Positions 9,374 to 19,915 of a DNA stretch of 64,000 nt are shown in pieces. The stretch comes from Chryseobacterium defluvii. GTDB lineage: Bacteria; Bacteroidota; Bacteroidia; Flavobacteriales; Weeksellaceae. The position numbers and the translations under genes were made by a program. Positions within the stretch are counted from its first letter, which is position 1; each line of letters opens with the position of its first letter. The DNA is taken from positions 1 through 64,000 of the forward strand of contig NZ_JACHLE010000006.1 in the NCBI RefSeq assembly GCF_014204415.1, read 5' to 3'. The notes under the pieces were generated by a model. It was not told the DNA's origin. It did not search any database and worked only from the letters and a program-made list of their open reading frames with translations.

Positions 9374-12208
9374 ATGAAGAAATTTTATCTCAGTGTAATG
9401 TTGTTTGTCACTTTTCTGGTTTTCGGACAGATAAGTTATACCATTACACCTAGTCCGTTTAATGAAACGGATCAGATCACATTAAGTATACCGGGAAATC
9501 AAATTGATGAAACAGCTTGGGGAGTTGTTAATAATGCGGTCTATATTTGGGCATGGTCATTAGATACAAGTTTTAATAATAGCCAGAATTGTCCAACTAA
9601 TGGGGCTTGGGATAATTCTGATGATTTAAATAAACTCAATTATAATTCAGGTACGGACACTTACTCTCTTACATTCACTCCAACCACTTTCTTCAGCAGA
9701 ATAGGGATCGGAAGATTTGGATTTTTGTTAAAGGATAAAACAGGAGGTCATCAGACAGCTGATCATTTTGTAAATGTAGGGGTGCTTAGTTTAACCATGA
9801 CCAATCCTTTATCAAATAGTATAGCATCCGTTCCGGCAGGAAATTCAATTAATATTGCAGCCACAACCAATGTAAATGCTACATTTCAGTTAAAAGCTAA
9901 TGGAGTAGTCGTAAATTCTACATCAACACCTTCTACTTCCTATTCTTATAATTATCTTGCGGATGATTCTTTCATGGAATTAATCGCAACAGATGCTTCT
10001 ACTTCAATTACTAAGAATGCAACCTTTATTACAAATAAAACAAGAAGTGTTGTTTCTGAACCAATTCCAAGCTGGATAAAGCAGGGGATCAACTACCATC
10101 CTACTGATAATACAAAGGTGGGATTAGCTTTGTATGCTCCGTATAAAAATTTCGTTCATGTCATCGGAAGCTTCAATAGCTGGACTGTGAATGATGCTTA
10201 CTTAATGAAGAGAGACGCCACAGCCCCGGATCTATACTGGATCGAATTGAGTGGCCTTACTCCGGCACAATTATATACTTTTCAATACAAAACCAATGAT
10301 CTGAAAAAAGTGGCAGACCCTTTCTCTCCGGAGATCCTTTCTTCTTATGATGACCAGTGGATCTCTGCAACTACCTATCCGGGGTTACCTGCATTTCCTG
10401 CAGGGCAGGGTTTTGAAGTTTCCATGTTTAAAACAGGGCAAACCCCATATAACTGGCAGGTTACCAATTTCCAGAGACCTAATAAAGAAGATTTGGTGAT
10501 TTATGAACTGCTGCTGAGAGATTTCACCCAGGAGAAAAACTGGCAGTCATTGATCAATAAGATTACTTACCTGAAAAGCTTAAATATCAACGCTATTGAG
10601 CTTCTTCCCATCATGGAATTTGAAGGGAATTTATCCTGGGGATATAATACCTCATTCCACTATGCGATAGATAAAGCATACGGAACCCCTGAAAAATTCA
10701 AAGAATTTGTGGATCTGTGCCACCAGAATGGTATTGCGGTAATATTGGATATTGCCTTTAATCATGCTACGGGACGTTCACCATTAGTAAGGCTTTGGAA
10801 TATTGATCCAGATGGTGACGGATATGGAGAAATAGCCGCCAATAACCCATATTTCAATCAAATTCCGAGACATAAATATAATGTATTCCATGATTTTAAT
10901 CATTCCAGTGTGGCAACCAGATATTATGTTGAAAGATCTTTACAGCAATGGCTTACTGAGTTTAGAATTGATGGTTTCCGTTGGGATTTAACAAAAGGAT
11001 TTACTCAAAATTGTAGTACTAATGATATTGATGATACATGTACAAATTCATACCAACAGGATAGGGTAGATGTTTTGAAATATTACGCAGACAAGCAATG
11101 GGCAATTGATCCTAACTCATATATGATCTTTGAGCATTTGGGAACCGATGCAGAAGAGCAACAGTGGGCAAACTATAGAATTGCAGAAGGAAAAGGAGTA
11201 ATGCTTTGGAATAAAATGACACATCCATATAACGAAAATACAATGGGTTATAAGGACAGTTTTGACAGAATGGATCATGAGCTGCACGGATTTACCAATA
11301 TGCATGCCGTTGGTTTTGGAGAAAGCCACGATGAAGAAAGATTAATGTTTAAAAACCTGGCATATGGAGCTGTAGAAGGGGCTTATGACGTTAAAAACTT
11401 AAATACGGCATTGGAAAGAATGAAAACTTTCGGAGCAACTTTCTTTACCATTCCGGGACCGAAAATGATCTGGCAGTTCGGAGAACTGGGATATGAGTTC
11501 AGCATCAACAGATGTCCGGACGGATCTATCAACAGCGGATGCAGAACAGATGAGAAACCTATAGCTTTCACTTTGGGGTATGATACCAATGCCAGCAGAA
11601 AAGCAGTGTATGATACCTGGGCTAAAATTTTAAGCATCAGAAATGCCAACCCGGTATTTAAGTCAAAAACATACAGTATAGAATCCAATAACCTGACCAA
11701 TGACCCGAATGGGCTCATCACAAGGATATATGTATATGACCCTTCGGCTACGGGGATAAAAAATATTGTAGTTTTGGCTAACTATACTACCGCTCCTAAA
11801 GATGTGGTACCTTATTTCCCCTATACAGGCCAGTGGCAGAATCTGATGGATAATACCATTTCCAATGTGACATCTACCACAGCTCCTATCAACCTTCAGC
11901 CGGGAGAATTCAGGATATTCGGTAACTATTCCGGTACTCTGTCTGTAATGGATGAAAATGCAAAAAATAAATTATCTCTTCAGATAGCCGATAACCCTGT
12001 GAAGAACGGATTGGCAAAATTAATTTATTACAAAGCTAAAAACGGAGAAATTATGATCTATGATATGACAGGTAAAAAAATGGATTCCTTTAAACTGAAA
12101 AGCGAAGACGGAACTTACGAGCTGAAAGCCAATTATCCGGCAGGAACCTATCTGGTTCACTTAAGATCGGATAACGGGATTGCCATTCAGAAAATGCAGA
12201 TCAAATAA
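9374..12208 (+). CDS. Secreted alpha-amylase family (GH13) glycoside hydrolase with T9SS sorting domain
   Basis: A 944-aa protein with signal peptide MKKFYLSVMLFVTFLVFGQ. An in-frame ATG at 9356 would add six residues and is also possible. N-terminal beta-sandwich regions precede a GH13 barrel. The barrel motifs are visible: VILDIAFNHATG near residue 455 (region I), FRIDGFRWDLTKG near 529-540 with the nucleophile Asp, IFEHLG near 585 with the acid/base Glu, and GESHDEERL near 650 with the third carboxylate. The last 75 residues are a type A T9SS domain (YDMTGKKM, GTYLVHL). It should hydrolyse or rearrange alpha-glucans outside the cell or on its surface. The CBM48-like N-terminal part and SHDEE motif also suit branching-enzyme or pullulanase relatives, so the exact substrate is open. 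Confidence 0.88.
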   Translation: MKKFYLSVMLFVTFLVFGQISYTITPSPFNETDQITLSIPGNQIDETAWGVVNNAVYIWAWSLDTSFNNSQNCPTNGAWDNSDDLNKLNYNSGTDTYSLTFTPTTFFSRIGIGRFGFLLKDKTGGHQTADHFVNVGVLSLTMTNPLSNSIASVPAGNSINIAATTNVNATFQLKANGVVVNSTSTPSTSYSYNYLADDSFMELIATDASTSITKNATFITNKTRSVVSEPIPSWIKQGINYHPTDNTKVGLALYAPYKNFVHVIGSFNSWTVNDAYLMKRDATAPDLYWIELSGLTPAQLYTFQYKTNDLKKVADPFSPEILSSYDDQWISATTYPGLPAFPAGQGFEVSMFKTGQTPYNWQVTNFQRPNKEDLVIYELLLRDFTQEKNWQSLINKITYLKSLNINAIELLPIMEFEGNLSWGYNTSFHYAIDKAYGTPEKFKEFVDLCHQNGIAVILDIAFNHATGRSPLVRLWNIDPDGDGYGEIAANNPYFNQIPRHKYNVFHDFNHSSVATRYYVERSLQQWLTEFRIDGFRWDLTKGFTQNCSTNDIDDTCTNSYQQDRVDVLKYYADKQWAIDPNSYMIFEHLGTDAEEQQWANYRIAEGKGVMLWNKMTHPYNENTMGYKDSFDRMDHELHGFTNMHAVGFGESHDEERLMFKNLAYGAVEGAYDVKNLNTALERMKTFGATFFTIPGPKMIWQFGELGYEFSINRCPDGSINSGCRTDEKPIAFTLGYDTNASRKAVYDTWAKILSIRNANPVFKSKTYSIESNNLTNDPNGLITRIYVYDPSATGIKNIVVLANYTTAPKDVVPYFPYTGQWQNLMDNTISNVTSTTAPINLQPGEFRIFGNYSGTLSVMDENAKNKLSLQIADNPVKNGLAKLIYYKAKNGEIMIYDMTGKKMDSFKLKSEDGTYELKANYPAGTYLVHLRSDNGIAIQKMQIK

Positions 12209-12232
12209 ATAAAACCGATTTTTAAGAATAAG

Positions 12233-12265
12233 AAAGAGAGATAATTGTAAAATTGTCTCTCTTTT
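12233..12265 (+). terminator. Intrinsic terminator after the amylase gene
   Basis: Perfect 9-bp arms (AAAGAGAGA at 12233-12241, TCTCTCTTT at 12256-12264) enclose a 14-base loop and end in a short T run. Confidence 0.7.
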
Positions 12266-12342
12266 GTTTGATAATCACGATTCATACAAAAGACTTTCAG
12301 GATCAGGTCGCTATAGAGTTTTCAAATTGAATTTATAATCCC

Positions 12343-12350
12343 TATCTTTG
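12343..12350 (+). promoter_or_regulatory. -7 promoter box for prfA
   Basis: TATCTTTG fits the Bacteroidota TAnnTTTG consensus, 20 bases ahead of the prfA ATG. No good -33 TTTG at the usual distance. Confidence 0.6.
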
Positions 12351-12369
12351 CACCCACAAAATTTCTACA

Positions 12370-13455
12370 ATGTCTAAGTCATTAATTCCAAAACTGGAAG
12401 CTATAAAACAACGATATAATGAGGTGGCGGACCTTATTATACAGCCGGATGTCATTTCAGATCAGAAAAAATACTCTTCTTTGAATAAAGAATACAGTGA
12501 CTTGGGAAAAATTGTTAAAGTATATGATCAGTACAAAGGAGCTTTGGATACCATTGAAGAATCAGATGAAATCATTGCCGATGGTTCGGACAGGGATCTG
12601 GTAGATCTGGCAAAAATGGAAAAGTTGGACGCCCAGGAAAAAATTCCGGGATTGGAAGAAGAATTAAAAGTACTGTTGATCCCGAAAGATCCTGCAGATG
12701 ACAAGAATGTGATCGTAGAATTACGTGCCGGAACAGGAGGTGATGAATCTGCTATCTTTGTAGAAGACATTTACAGGATGTACTCCATGTACTTCAAAAC
12801 AAAAGGATGGAGACATGAAGTAACGGACTCCAATGAAGCTGCAAAAGGATATAAGGAATTGATCATGAAAGTAGAAGGAGAAGGCGTTTACGGGATCATG
12901 AAGTTCGAATCAGGAGTTCACCGCGTACAGCGTGTTCCTGAAACCGAATCTCAGGGAAGAGTCCACACGTCAGCAATCACCATTGCAGTTTTACCGGAAG
13001 CCGAAGAAGTGGATGTGGAGATCAACCCGGCAGATATCGAGATGCAGACCTCACGTTCAGGGGGAGCCGGAGGACAGAACGTTAACAAAGTTGAAACAAA
13101 AGTTCAGTTAACGCACAAGCCTTCAGGTTTGGTGGTCGTTTGTCAGCAAGCCCGTTCCCAGTTAGCCAACCGTGAACTGGCCATGGAAATGCTTCGTGCC
13201 AAATTATATGATATTAAATTACAGGAAGTTCAGGGAGATATTGCAGCACAAAGGAAGACGATGGTTTCTACCGGAGACCGTTCCGCAAAGATCAAGACAT
13301 ACAACTATCCGCAGGGAAGAGTTACAGATCACAGGATCAACAAATCCATGTATAATCTTGATGCCTATATGAATGGAGATATCTCTGAGATGATCGATGC
13401 CGTGATCATGGCAGAAAATGCAGAAAAAATGAAAGGGGAAGAAGAAAACTATTAA
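12370..13455 (+). CDS. prfA: Peptide chain release factor 1
   Basis: A 361-aa class I release factor that reads UAA and UAG and triggers peptide release. The anticodon-like tripeptide is P190-E191-T192 in the context [14 protein letters not shown], the RF1 form rather than the SPF of RF2. The catalytic GGQ is at 234-236 within GAGGQNVNK. Length is standard. It has its own -7 box and stands alone between the amylase gene and a hypothetical gene. Confidence 0.97.
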   Translation: MSKSLIPKLEAIKQRYNEVADLIIQPDVISDQKKYSSLNKEYSDLGKIVKVYDQYKGALDTIEESDEIIADGSDRDLVDLAKMEKLDAQEKIPGLEEELKVLLIPKDPADDKNVIVELRAGTGGDESAIFVEDIYRMYSMYFKTKGWRHEVTDSNEAAKGYKELIMKVEGEGVYGIMKFESGVHRVQRVPETESQGRVHTSAITIAVLPEAEEVDVEINPADIEMQTSRSGGAGGQNVNKVETKVQLTHKPSGLVVVCQQARSQLANRELAMEMLRAKLYDIKLQEVQGDIAAQRKTMVSTGDRSAKIKTYNYPQGRVTDHRINKSMYNLDAYMNGDISEMIDAVIMAENAEKMKGEEENY

Positions 13456-13502
13456 ATCTCTGTTATTCAGGGACTTTTTATATGGAATTAAACATTAAAA
13501 CT

Positions 13503-14177
13503 ATGAAAAATTTTAAAACCACAATATTTGTTTTTCTCTTGTTATTCATTCAAAATCTTAATGCACAAACAGAAGTAAAGGGGCCTAAAGAGTTTTTTAC
13601 AATCCTTTTTGATACTTTTGTTAAAAATGATCCGATTAGTTTAAAGAATCTAAATGATTATAGTGGCCAGTTTATGGATGAAGAGAATATATATGTGGTA
13701 GATAATGAAAGCAAAGACGATTATCTTAAAGGATTTTTAGATGCATTCCCTGAAAATACGGTTACTGAATGTAAAAAAGAAGCCGAGGAATTTTTTAATG
13801 CAATAAATGAGAATTTTAAAAATGGAAAGCTGAATATTAAAAGTATCAAGCATGTGAAGAACGAACGCGCAGATATGACAACGGTGGAAATTATTTATTC
13901 TGTAAAATTTAAAGTACCCTCTAGACTGTCTGATTTTGAGTTTGAAGATCCTGAAAGTATAAAGCCGGACAGATTGAAAAACTTCTTGATTCAGGCAATA
14001 AAAGAATTAAAAAATGCAGATAAAATTGTCACGACGGAAGATGAAGAAACTATTTTATATCAAAGAGAAAAAGAAGGAAAAACTTTCTATTTTAGTTTGA
14101 GTGGGGACAGAATTGTTTCCGAATTACAGCGTTTTTATTTTTACAGTTTAGGAAAGGAATCCTTCATATATCAATAA
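13503..14177 (+). CDS. Secreted protein of unknown function
   Basis: A 224-aa protein with a signal peptide (MKNFKTTIFVFLLLF, cleavage after LNAQ). The ATG at 13482 would put seven residues before the signal, so 13503 is preferred. The mature part is charged and mixed helix/strand, with no motif I recognise. It starts 47 bases after prfA and may be read from the same promoter. Likely periplasmic or exported. Confidence 0.7.
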   Translation: MKNFKTTIFVFLLLFIQNLNAQTEVKGPKEFFTILFDTFVKNDPISLKNLNDYSGQFMDEENIYVVDNESKDDYLKGFLDAFPENTVTECKKEAEEFFNAINENFKNGKLNIKSIKHVKNERADMTTVEIIYSVKFKVPSRLSDFEFEDPESIKPDRLKNFLIQAIKELKNADKIVTTEDEETILYQREKEGKTFYFSLSGDRIVSELQRFYFYSLGKESFIYQ

Positions 14178-14242
14178 GATAATACGACTAAAATAATTTA
14201 GAAGTTGTTGGATTTGTAACTTTTTTATTGGTATACATTGCG

Positions 14243-14250
14243 TATTTTTG
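14243..14250 (+). promoter_or_regulatory. -7 promoter box for the prolyl oligopeptidase gene
   Basis: TATTTTTG matches TAnnTTTG exactly. It covers an in-frame TTG at 14248 and so argues against that codon as a start, favouring the ATG at 14269. Confidence 0.6.
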
Positions 14251-14268
14251 GCGAAATCATTAATTAAT

Positions 14269-16380
14269 ATGAATATTAAACCTATCTTATTAACGGCTGG
14301 AGTTTTATTTTCAGCAATGTTTTATTCCCAAAAAATGAATTATCCTAAAGCATTAAAAGGAAATCAGACAGATACTTATTTCGGGACTGCCGTTGCAGAT
14401 CCTTTCAGGGACCTGGAGAATGACTCCGAACCCACTAAAAAATGGGTAGATGAAGAAGTGGCCTATAGCCAGAACTACCTTTCAAAGATCCCTTTCAGAG
14501 AACAGATTAAAAGCCAGTTGAAAGACATCTGGAATTTTGAGAGAATTTCAGCACCTTTCAAAGAAGGAGATTACACCTATTATTATAAAAATGACGGGTT
14601 ACAGGCCCAGTCTGTTTTATACAGGACTAATAACAAGACCAAAGTAACAGAAGTGTTTTTAGATCCGAATAAATTTTCAGAAAAAGGAACGACATCCCTT
14701 TCCAATCTGTCATTTAACAAAAAAGGTAATCTGGCAGCCTATTCCATTTCTGAAGGCGGAAGCGACTGGAATAAGATCATTATCCTTGATGCCATCACCA
14801 AAAAACAGATCGACGAGACCTTGCTGGATGTAAAATTCAGCGGAATTTCCTGGCAGGGAGATGAAGGTTTCTATTATTCAAGCTACGATAAGCCAAAAGA
14901 AGGAACCGTACTTTCCGGAATGACAGATAAACATAAAGTGTATTTCCACAAATTAGGAACAAAACAGTCAGAAGATCAATTGATTTTCGGAGGAGAAAAA
15001 ACACCACGCCGGTATATCGGGGCAGGAGTTTCAGAAGATCAGAGATATCTGATCGTTTCTACAGCCAATGCGACCAACGGAAATGAATTATACATCAAAG
15101 ATTTAAAGAACGGGGGAGATTTTGTGCAGATCAACAAAGGATTTGACATCAACGTAAGCATTGTCGATACACAGGGAGACGATCTTTTCATTTTCACAGA
15201 CAAAGACGCTCCCAATATGCGTTTGGTAAAGACAAGCATTAAAAATCCTGCTCCCGAAACCTGGAAAGACGTCATCCCGCAAACAGAAAACGTATTAGGG
15301 GTTTCTTCTGGCGGAGGTTATTTCTTTGCAACCTATATGATTGATGCTATTGATCAGGTAAAACAATATGATAAAACCGGAAAATTAATAAGAGAGATTG
15401 CCCTTCCCGGAAAAGGAAATGTTTCAGGTTTCGGCGGGAAAGAAGAAGAAAAAGAACTCTACTTTTCGTTCAGCAACTATATTACACCGGGAACTACCTT
15501 CAAATTCAATGCAGATTCCGGGAAATCTGAAATCTATCAGAAACCTAAAGTGAAATTCAATCCGGACAATTATGTTTCTGAACAGGTATTCTATACCTCC
15601 AAAGACGGAACAAAAGTTCCTATGATGATCAGCTATAAAAAAGGAATAAAGCTTGATGGTAAAAACCCTACCATCCTGTACTCTTACGGAGGATTCAATA
15701 TAAGCTTACAGCCGGCTTTCTCAGTAGTCAATGCCATTTGGATGGAAAACGGCGGGATCTATGCCGTTCCGAACATCCGTGGAGGAGGAGAATATGGGAA
15801 AAAATGGCATGATGCAGGAACGAAAATGCAGAAAAAAAATGTTTTTGAAGACTTCATTGCTGCCGGAGAATACCTCCAAAGCAAAGGATATACCTCTAAG
15901 GATTACATGGCACTTTCAGGAAGATCAAACGGAGGATTGCTGGTAGGAGCGACTATGACCATACGTCCTGATCTGGCCAGAGTGGCCTTCCCCGGAGTTG
16001 GAGTGCTGGATATGCTGAGATACAATAAATTCACGGCCGGAGCCGGTTGGGCATACGATTACGGAACAGCAGAAGACAGCAAAGAAATGTTCGAATATTT
16101 AAAATCATACTCCCCGGTGCATAATGTGAAAGCAGGAGTATGCTATCCTTCAACAATGATCATCACCAGCGATCATGATGACAGGGTAGTTCCGGCCCAT
16201 TCTTTTAAATTTGGAGCTGAGCTTCAGGAAAAGCAAACATGTGGCAACCCGGTTTTATTGAGAATAGAAAAAAATGCAGGACACGGAGCAGGAAGATCAA
16301 CAGAACAGGTGATCAGTGAGAATGCTGACCTTCTTTCCTTTGCCTTATATGAAATGGGAATCAAAAAATTAGGAAAATAA
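14269..16380 (+). CDS. Prolyl oligopeptidase family serine peptidase (S9A)
   Basis: A 703-aa protein with a signal peptide (MNIKPILLTAGVLFSAMFYSQ). An N-terminal seven-bladed propeller (about 70-430) gates a C-terminal alpha/beta-hydrolase domain. The triad is visible: Ser553 in GRSNGGLL, the Asp in DHDDRVVP (635-642), and His672 in NAGHGAG. Family members cut after proline in short peptides; export suggests a role in periplasmic or external peptide breakdown. Length and motifs match canonical prolyl endopeptidase. Two hairpin terminators follow it. Confidence 0.93.
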   Translation: MNIKPILLTAGVLFSAMFYSQKMNYPKALKGNQTDTYFGTAVADPFRDLENDSEPTKKWVDEEVAYSQNYLSKIPFREQIKSQLKDIWNFERISAPFKEGDYTYYYKNDGLQAQSVLYRTNNKTKVTEVFLDPNKFSEKGTTSLSNLSFNKKGNLAAYSISEGGSDWNKIIILDAITKKQIDETLLDVKFSGISWQGDEGFYYSSYDKPKEGTVLSGMTDKHKVYFHKLGTKQSEDQLIFGGEKTPRRYIGAGVSEDQRYLIVSTANATNGNELYIKDLKNGGDFVQINKGFDINVSIVDTQGDDLFIFTDKDAPNMRLVKTSIKNPAPETWKDVIPQTENVLGVSSGGGYFFATYMIDAIDQVKQYDKTGKLIREIALPGKGNVSGFGGKEEEKELYFSFSNYITPGTTFKFNADSGKSEIYQKPKVKFNPDNYVSEQVFYTSKDGTKVPMMISYKKGIKLDGKNPTILYSYGGFNISLQPAFSVVNAIWMENGGIYAVPNIRGGGEYGKKWHDAGTKMQKKNVFEDFIAAGEYLQSKGYTSKDYMALSGRSNGGLLVGATMTIRPDLARVAFPGVGVLDMLRYNKFTAGAGWAYDYGTAEDSKEMFEYLKSYSPVHNVKAGVCYPSTMIITSDHDDRVVPAHSFKFGAELQEKQTCGNPVLLRIEKNAGHGAGRSTEQVISENADLLSFALYEMGIKKLGK

Positions 16381-16419
16381 TTGAGCTGAATCGCAAAAAA
16401 GCGAAAAGATAAATTTTAT

Positions 16420-16566
16420 AACTCGACGATAATAAAGGCGATTTTGCAGTGTTGCAGCTTCGCCTTTTTGCTTTAAAAACAGACACTCGAAAAATATTTT
16501 TTAACTCAATGATAAGGGCGATTTTACAGTTTTACAATTTCGCCTTTTTACCTTAAAAACAAACAC
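16420..16566 (+). repeat. Tandem pair of about 80-bp repeats, each containing a terminator-like hairpin
   Basis: Two related units start near 16420 and 16503; the cores ATTTTGCAGT (16441) and ATTTTACAGT (16521) lie exactly 80 bases apart. Each unit has arms AAAGGCGA or AAGGGCGA and TCGCCTTT followed by T residues (hairpins at 16434-16469 and 16514-16549), then CTTAAAAACA-type sequence. They lie between the oligopeptidase gene and the mutase gene and probably terminate the former. Confidence 0.7.
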
Positions 16567-16618
16567 AAATTATTATCCCAAAAATCCGTAATTTTAACGG
16601 TCTAATAAATCCGAAAGA

Positions 16619-18739
16619 ATGAGAAGGGAAATTCAAAACAAAACTCCTCAATTTACCATCACCGGTCGCAACACAGAAATTTATCCGTTCGAAAAAGACG
16701 GCTTACAATTAAAGTCATCCTACAATGCAGAAGATGTTCAGAACGAATCCTTAACGCAGACCTCTCCGGGGATTGCTCCTTACTTAAGAGGACCATATTC
16801 TACCATGTACGTTCAGAAACCCTGGACGATCCGTCAGTACGCAGGATTTTCTACTGCCGAAGAGTCCAATGCTTTTTACAGAAGGAATTTGGCAGCCGGG
16901 CAAAAAGGACTTTCCGTAGCTTTCGATTTAGCAACGCACAGAGGGTATGATTCGGATCATGCAAGAGTAGTGGGAGATGTCGGTAAAGCAGGAGTTGCCA
17001 TTGACTCCGTTGAGGATATGAAGATTTTGTTCAATGAGATCCCGCTGGATCAGATCTCTGTTTCTATGACGATGAATGGGGCGGTTCTTCCCATCCTTTC
17101 TTTTTATATTGTGGCGGCGGAAGAGCAGGGCGTGAAGCAGGAACAGCTTTCCGGAACCATCCAGAACGATATCCTGAAAGAATTCATGGTGAGAAACACC
17201 TATATCTATCCACCGGCTCCTTCCATGAAGATCATTGCAGATATCTTTGAATATACCTCCCGGAATATCCCTAAATTTAATTCCATCTCCATTTCAGGAT
17301 ACCATATGCAGGAAGCCGGAGCCACGCCGGTTCTGGAAATGGCATATACATTGGCAGATGGTTTGGAATATGTAAGAACTGGGATAAAAGCAGGAATGAA
17401 TGTTGATGATTTTGCTCCAAGGCTTTCATTCTTCTGGGCAATTGGGATGAATCATTTCATGGAAATTGCCAAAATGAGAGCTGCAAGATATATCTGGGCT
17501 ACCCTTTTAAAACAATTCAATCCTCAAAATCCTAAATCTCTGGCATTAAGGACACATTCCCAGACCTCAGGATGGTCTTTAACAGAGCAGGAACCCTTCA
17601 ATAATATCACAAGAACAGCCATTGAGGCATTGTCTTCCGCTTTGGGGGGAACACAATCCTTACATACCAATGCGTTGGATGAAGCCATTGCTCTTCCAAC
17701 AGATTATTCCGCGAAAATTGCAAGAAATACACAGATCATTTTACAGCAGGAGAGCGGAATTTGTGATGTGGTAGACCCGATGGGTGGGAGCCATTTAATT
17801 GAAAGCCTTACCCAGCAGATGATCGAAGAAGCCATGAAATACATCGATGAGGTAGAGCAGGAAGGAGGAATGACCAAAGCGATCGAAGCCGGAATTCCTA
17901 AAATGAGGATCGAAGAAGCTGCTGCCAGAAAACAGGCAAAAATAGACAGTGGAGAAGAATTCATTATTGGAGTGAATTCATTCAGGTCTGCCTTAAAACA
18001 GGATGAAATAGAAATTCTGGACATCGATAATACCGAAGTTCGTAGAAAGCAGATCGAAAGATTAAATACCATAAAAGCAGAAAGAAATGCCGAAGCAGTC
18101 GGGCAGATCCTAAACGAGATCCGTGAAAGTGCAAAAACAGGAAAAGGAAACCTTTTGGCATTATGCATAGAAGCTGCCCGCAGAAGAGTGACCTTAGGAG
18201 AAATGAGCGATGCGATGGAAGAAAGCTTCGGAAGATACAAAGCCAACATTAGAACAATTTCAGGAGTATATGCTATGAATGCCGGTAAAAACGAATATTT
18301 TGAAAAAGCACTTCATCTGACCCAAAAATTTGAAGAAGAAGAAGGGCGCCGCCCGAGGCTTATGGTTGCCAAAATGGGACAGGACGGGCATGACAGAGGT
18401 GCAAAAGTAGTGGCAACAGCATTTGCCGATATGGGATTTGATGTTGATGTAGCCCCATTATTTCAGACTCCGGAAGAAGTGGCAAAACAGGCTGTGGAAA
18501 ACGATATTCACATTCTGGGAGTATCCTCTCTGGCAGCAGGGCACAAGACTTTGGTTCCGCAGGTGGTGGAAGAGCTTAAAAAACTGGGTGCGGAAGATAT
18601 TACGATCGTCGTTGGAGGAGTAATTCCCCAACAGGATTACGAATTCCTGTATGCTAATGGAGCAGATTTTATTTTTGGCCCCGGAACAAATCTTCCAAAA
18701 TGTGCAGTAGATATTTTAGAAAAATTCTTAAAAAAATAA
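16619..18739 (+). CDS. mutB: Methylmalonyl-CoA mutase, large (catalytic) subunit
   Basis: A 706-aa B12 enzyme converting methylmalonyl-CoA and succinyl-CoA. The TIM-barrel substrate domain spans about 30-550 ([32 protein letters not shown]). The C-terminal cobalamin domain (about 570-706) carries D589-G-H591-D-R-G594, where His591 is the lower axial cobalt ligand, plus [10 protein letters not shown]. Full length. The small subunit gene, usually adjacent, is not in this window. The chaperone GTPase MeaB is encoded 6.6 kb downstream. An M28 peptidase gene follows after 10 bases. Confidence 0.95.
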   Translation: MRREIQNKTPQFTITGRNTEIYPFEKDGLQLKSSYNAEDVQNESLTQTSPGIAPYLRGPYSTMYVQKPWTIRQYAGFSTAEESNAFYRRNLAAGQKGLSVAFDLATHRGYDSDHARVVGDVGKAGVAIDSVEDMKILFNEIPLDQISVSMTMNGAVLPILSFYIVAAEEQGVKQEQLSGTIQNDILKEFMVRNTYIYPPAPSMKIIADIFEYTSRNIPKFNSISISGYHMQEAGATPVLEMAYTLADGLEYVRTGIKAGMNVDDFAPRLSFFWAIGMNHFMEIAKMRAARYIWATLLKQFNPQNPKSLALRTHSQTSGWSLTEQEPFNNITRTAIEALSSALGGTQSLHTNALDEAIALPTDYSAKIARNTQIILQQESGICDVVDPMGGSHLIESLTQQMIEEAMKYIDEVEQEGGMTKAIEAGIPKMRIEEAAARKQAKIDSGEEFIIGVNSFRSALKQDEIEILDIDNTEVRRKQIERLNTIKAERNAEAVGQILNEIRESAKTGKGNLLALCIEAARRRVTLGEMSDAMEESFGRYKANIRTISGVYAMNAGKNEYFEKALHLTQKFEEEEGRRPRLMVAKMGQDGHDRGAKVVATAFADMGFDVDVAPLFQTPEEVAKQAVENDIHILGVSSLAAGHKTLVPQVVEELKKLGAEDITIVVGGVIPQQDYEFLYANGADFIFGPGTNLPKCAVDILEKFLKK

Positions 18740-18749
18740 ATTATCTCTG

Positions 18750-19733
18750 ATGAACCTCAAAAGCATATTTAAATCCTCGAAGAGAAAGATTATTCTTTTT
18801 ATGGGTTTATTTTTTGCATTTTTTATCGTATCAGGCTTCTTTAAAAATGAAAAGGCCATTGCAAAATCCAATATTTCAGCGGATACTGTTCTGATGAAAA
18901 AACATTTGCAGTCAATAGTTGAAACCCCTCAGTTTAGAAACCACAAAAATATAGATCAGCTTAATGCCGTTGCAGAATATATCAGACATGATTTTAATAA
19001 ATACGGTGATAGTACCGGCTTCCAGGAATATAAAGTCAATGGCCAGACTTATAAAAATGTGATCAGTTCTTTCGGAACAGAACATACAAAAAGAATAATT
19101 ATCGGAGCTCATTACGATGTCTGCGGAGATCAGAAAGGAGCTGATGATAATGCAACAGGAGTTACAGCACTTTTGGAACTGGCCAGAATGCTCAAAGGCC
19201 AGAAACTGAATTACAGAATAGACCTGGTAGCTTATACCTTGGAAGAACCACCCTATTTCAGGACAGAGAATATGGGAAGTTATGTTCATGCCAGGTATTT
19301 AAAAGACAACAATATCGCTGTATATGGAATGGCAAGTGTGGAAATGATAGGATATTTCAGTGAAGAAAAAGGCTCTCAGGAATTTCCCGTAGGAATATTG
19401 TCCTGGATCTATGGTAACAAGGGCGATTTCATAACTCTCGTTAAAAGATTCAGTGGCGCAGGTCCGTTTGTAAAAAACTTTATAAGTAATTTCAAAAGCT
19501 CACAGCAAATAAAAACCGAAACTTTTCCGGCCCCAAAATTTGTAACAGGGGTAGACTTTTCAGACCATCTTAATTATTGGAAATTCGGTTATTCCGCTTT
19601 AATGATTACAGATACATCATTCTTCAGGAACAAAAACTATCATGAGACTACAGATACTTTAGATACATTGGATCTTCCACGAATGGCAAAGGTGATCGAC
19701 GGTATTTTTCTGAGCCTGATCCATTTGAAATAG
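18750..19733 (+). CDS. M28 family zinc metallopeptidase, membrane-anchored
   Basis: A 327-aa protein with one N-terminal hydrophobic anchor (residues about 12-30), so the catalytic part should be periplasmic. M28 zinc ligands and catalytic residues are visible: H121 in HYDVCGD, D132 in ADDNATG (bridging), E165-E166 in YTLEEPPYF, and a late His in DFSDHLNYW. M28 enzymes are aminopeptidases and related hydrolases. It begins 10 bases after the mutase stop and is probably cotranscribed, though no functional link is known to me. Confidence 0.88.
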   Translation: MNLKSIFKSSKRKIILFMGLFFAFFIVSGFFKNEKAIAKSNISADTVLMKKHLQSIVETPQFRNHKNIDQLNAVAEYIRHDFNKYGDSTGFQEYKVNGQTYKNVISSFGTEHTKRIIIGAHYDVCGDQKGADDNATGVTALLELARMLKGQKLNYRIDLVAYTLEEPPYFRTENMGSYVHARYLKDNNIAVYGMASVEMIGYFSEEKGSQEFPVGILSWIYGNKGDFITLVKRFSGAGPFVKNFISNFKSSQQIKTETFPAPKFVTGVDFSDHLNYWKFGYSALMITDTSFFRNKNYHETTDTLDTLDLPRMAKVIDGIFLSLIHLK

Positions 19734-19742
19734 AAAAAATAT

Positions 19743-19772
19743 TTTGCAGATTAAAAAAATAATTTATATTTG
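19743..19772 (+). promoter_or_regulatory. Complete Bacteroidota promoter of a small transcription unit
   Basis: TTTG at 19743-19746, an 18-base spacer, and TATATTTG at 19765-19772. This is the only promoter in the window where I found both boxes at consensus spacing. Confidence 0.75.
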
Positions 19773-19814
19773 CACCTGAAAATAAAGTTTAACCATTTAA
19801 AAACAACGAAGCAA

Positions 19815-19892
19815 ATGTTCAAATTTAATCAAGACTCTCCGGCTGGATTACCGCTTATGGTGGTAAGGCTTCGTGGTTTGGTACATTCTTAG
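19815..19892 (+). CDS. 25-codon small ORF inside an independently promoted and terminated RNA
   Basis: Starting about 43 bases after the -7 box, an ATG opens a 25-residue frame (begins MFKFNQDSPAGL, ends RLRGLVHS) that ends before a strong terminator at 19916-19947. The RNA could also fold: ACGAAGC at 19806-19812 pairs with GCTTCGT at 19868-19874, and TTACC at 19848-19852 with GGTAA at 19862-19866, so start codon and frame lie within the structure. The unit may be a small protein gene, a structured regulatory RNA, or an orphan leader. I recognise neither peptide nor RNA family. Confidence 0.4.
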   Translation: MFKFNQDSPAGLPLMVVRLRGLVHS

Positions 19893-19915
19893 AATAATAG
19901 TATAATGAAATATCA

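Noticed and set aside
14248..14268. TTG start for the prolyl oligopeptidase
   Set aside because: The codon lies inside an exact -7 promoter box; the ATG at 14269 starts a signal peptide.
17704..18249. Long minus-strand open frame (181 codons) opposite the mutase gene
   Set aside because: It is antisense to a strongly conserved coding region, has no promoter or family, and is serine-rich as expected from reverse reading.
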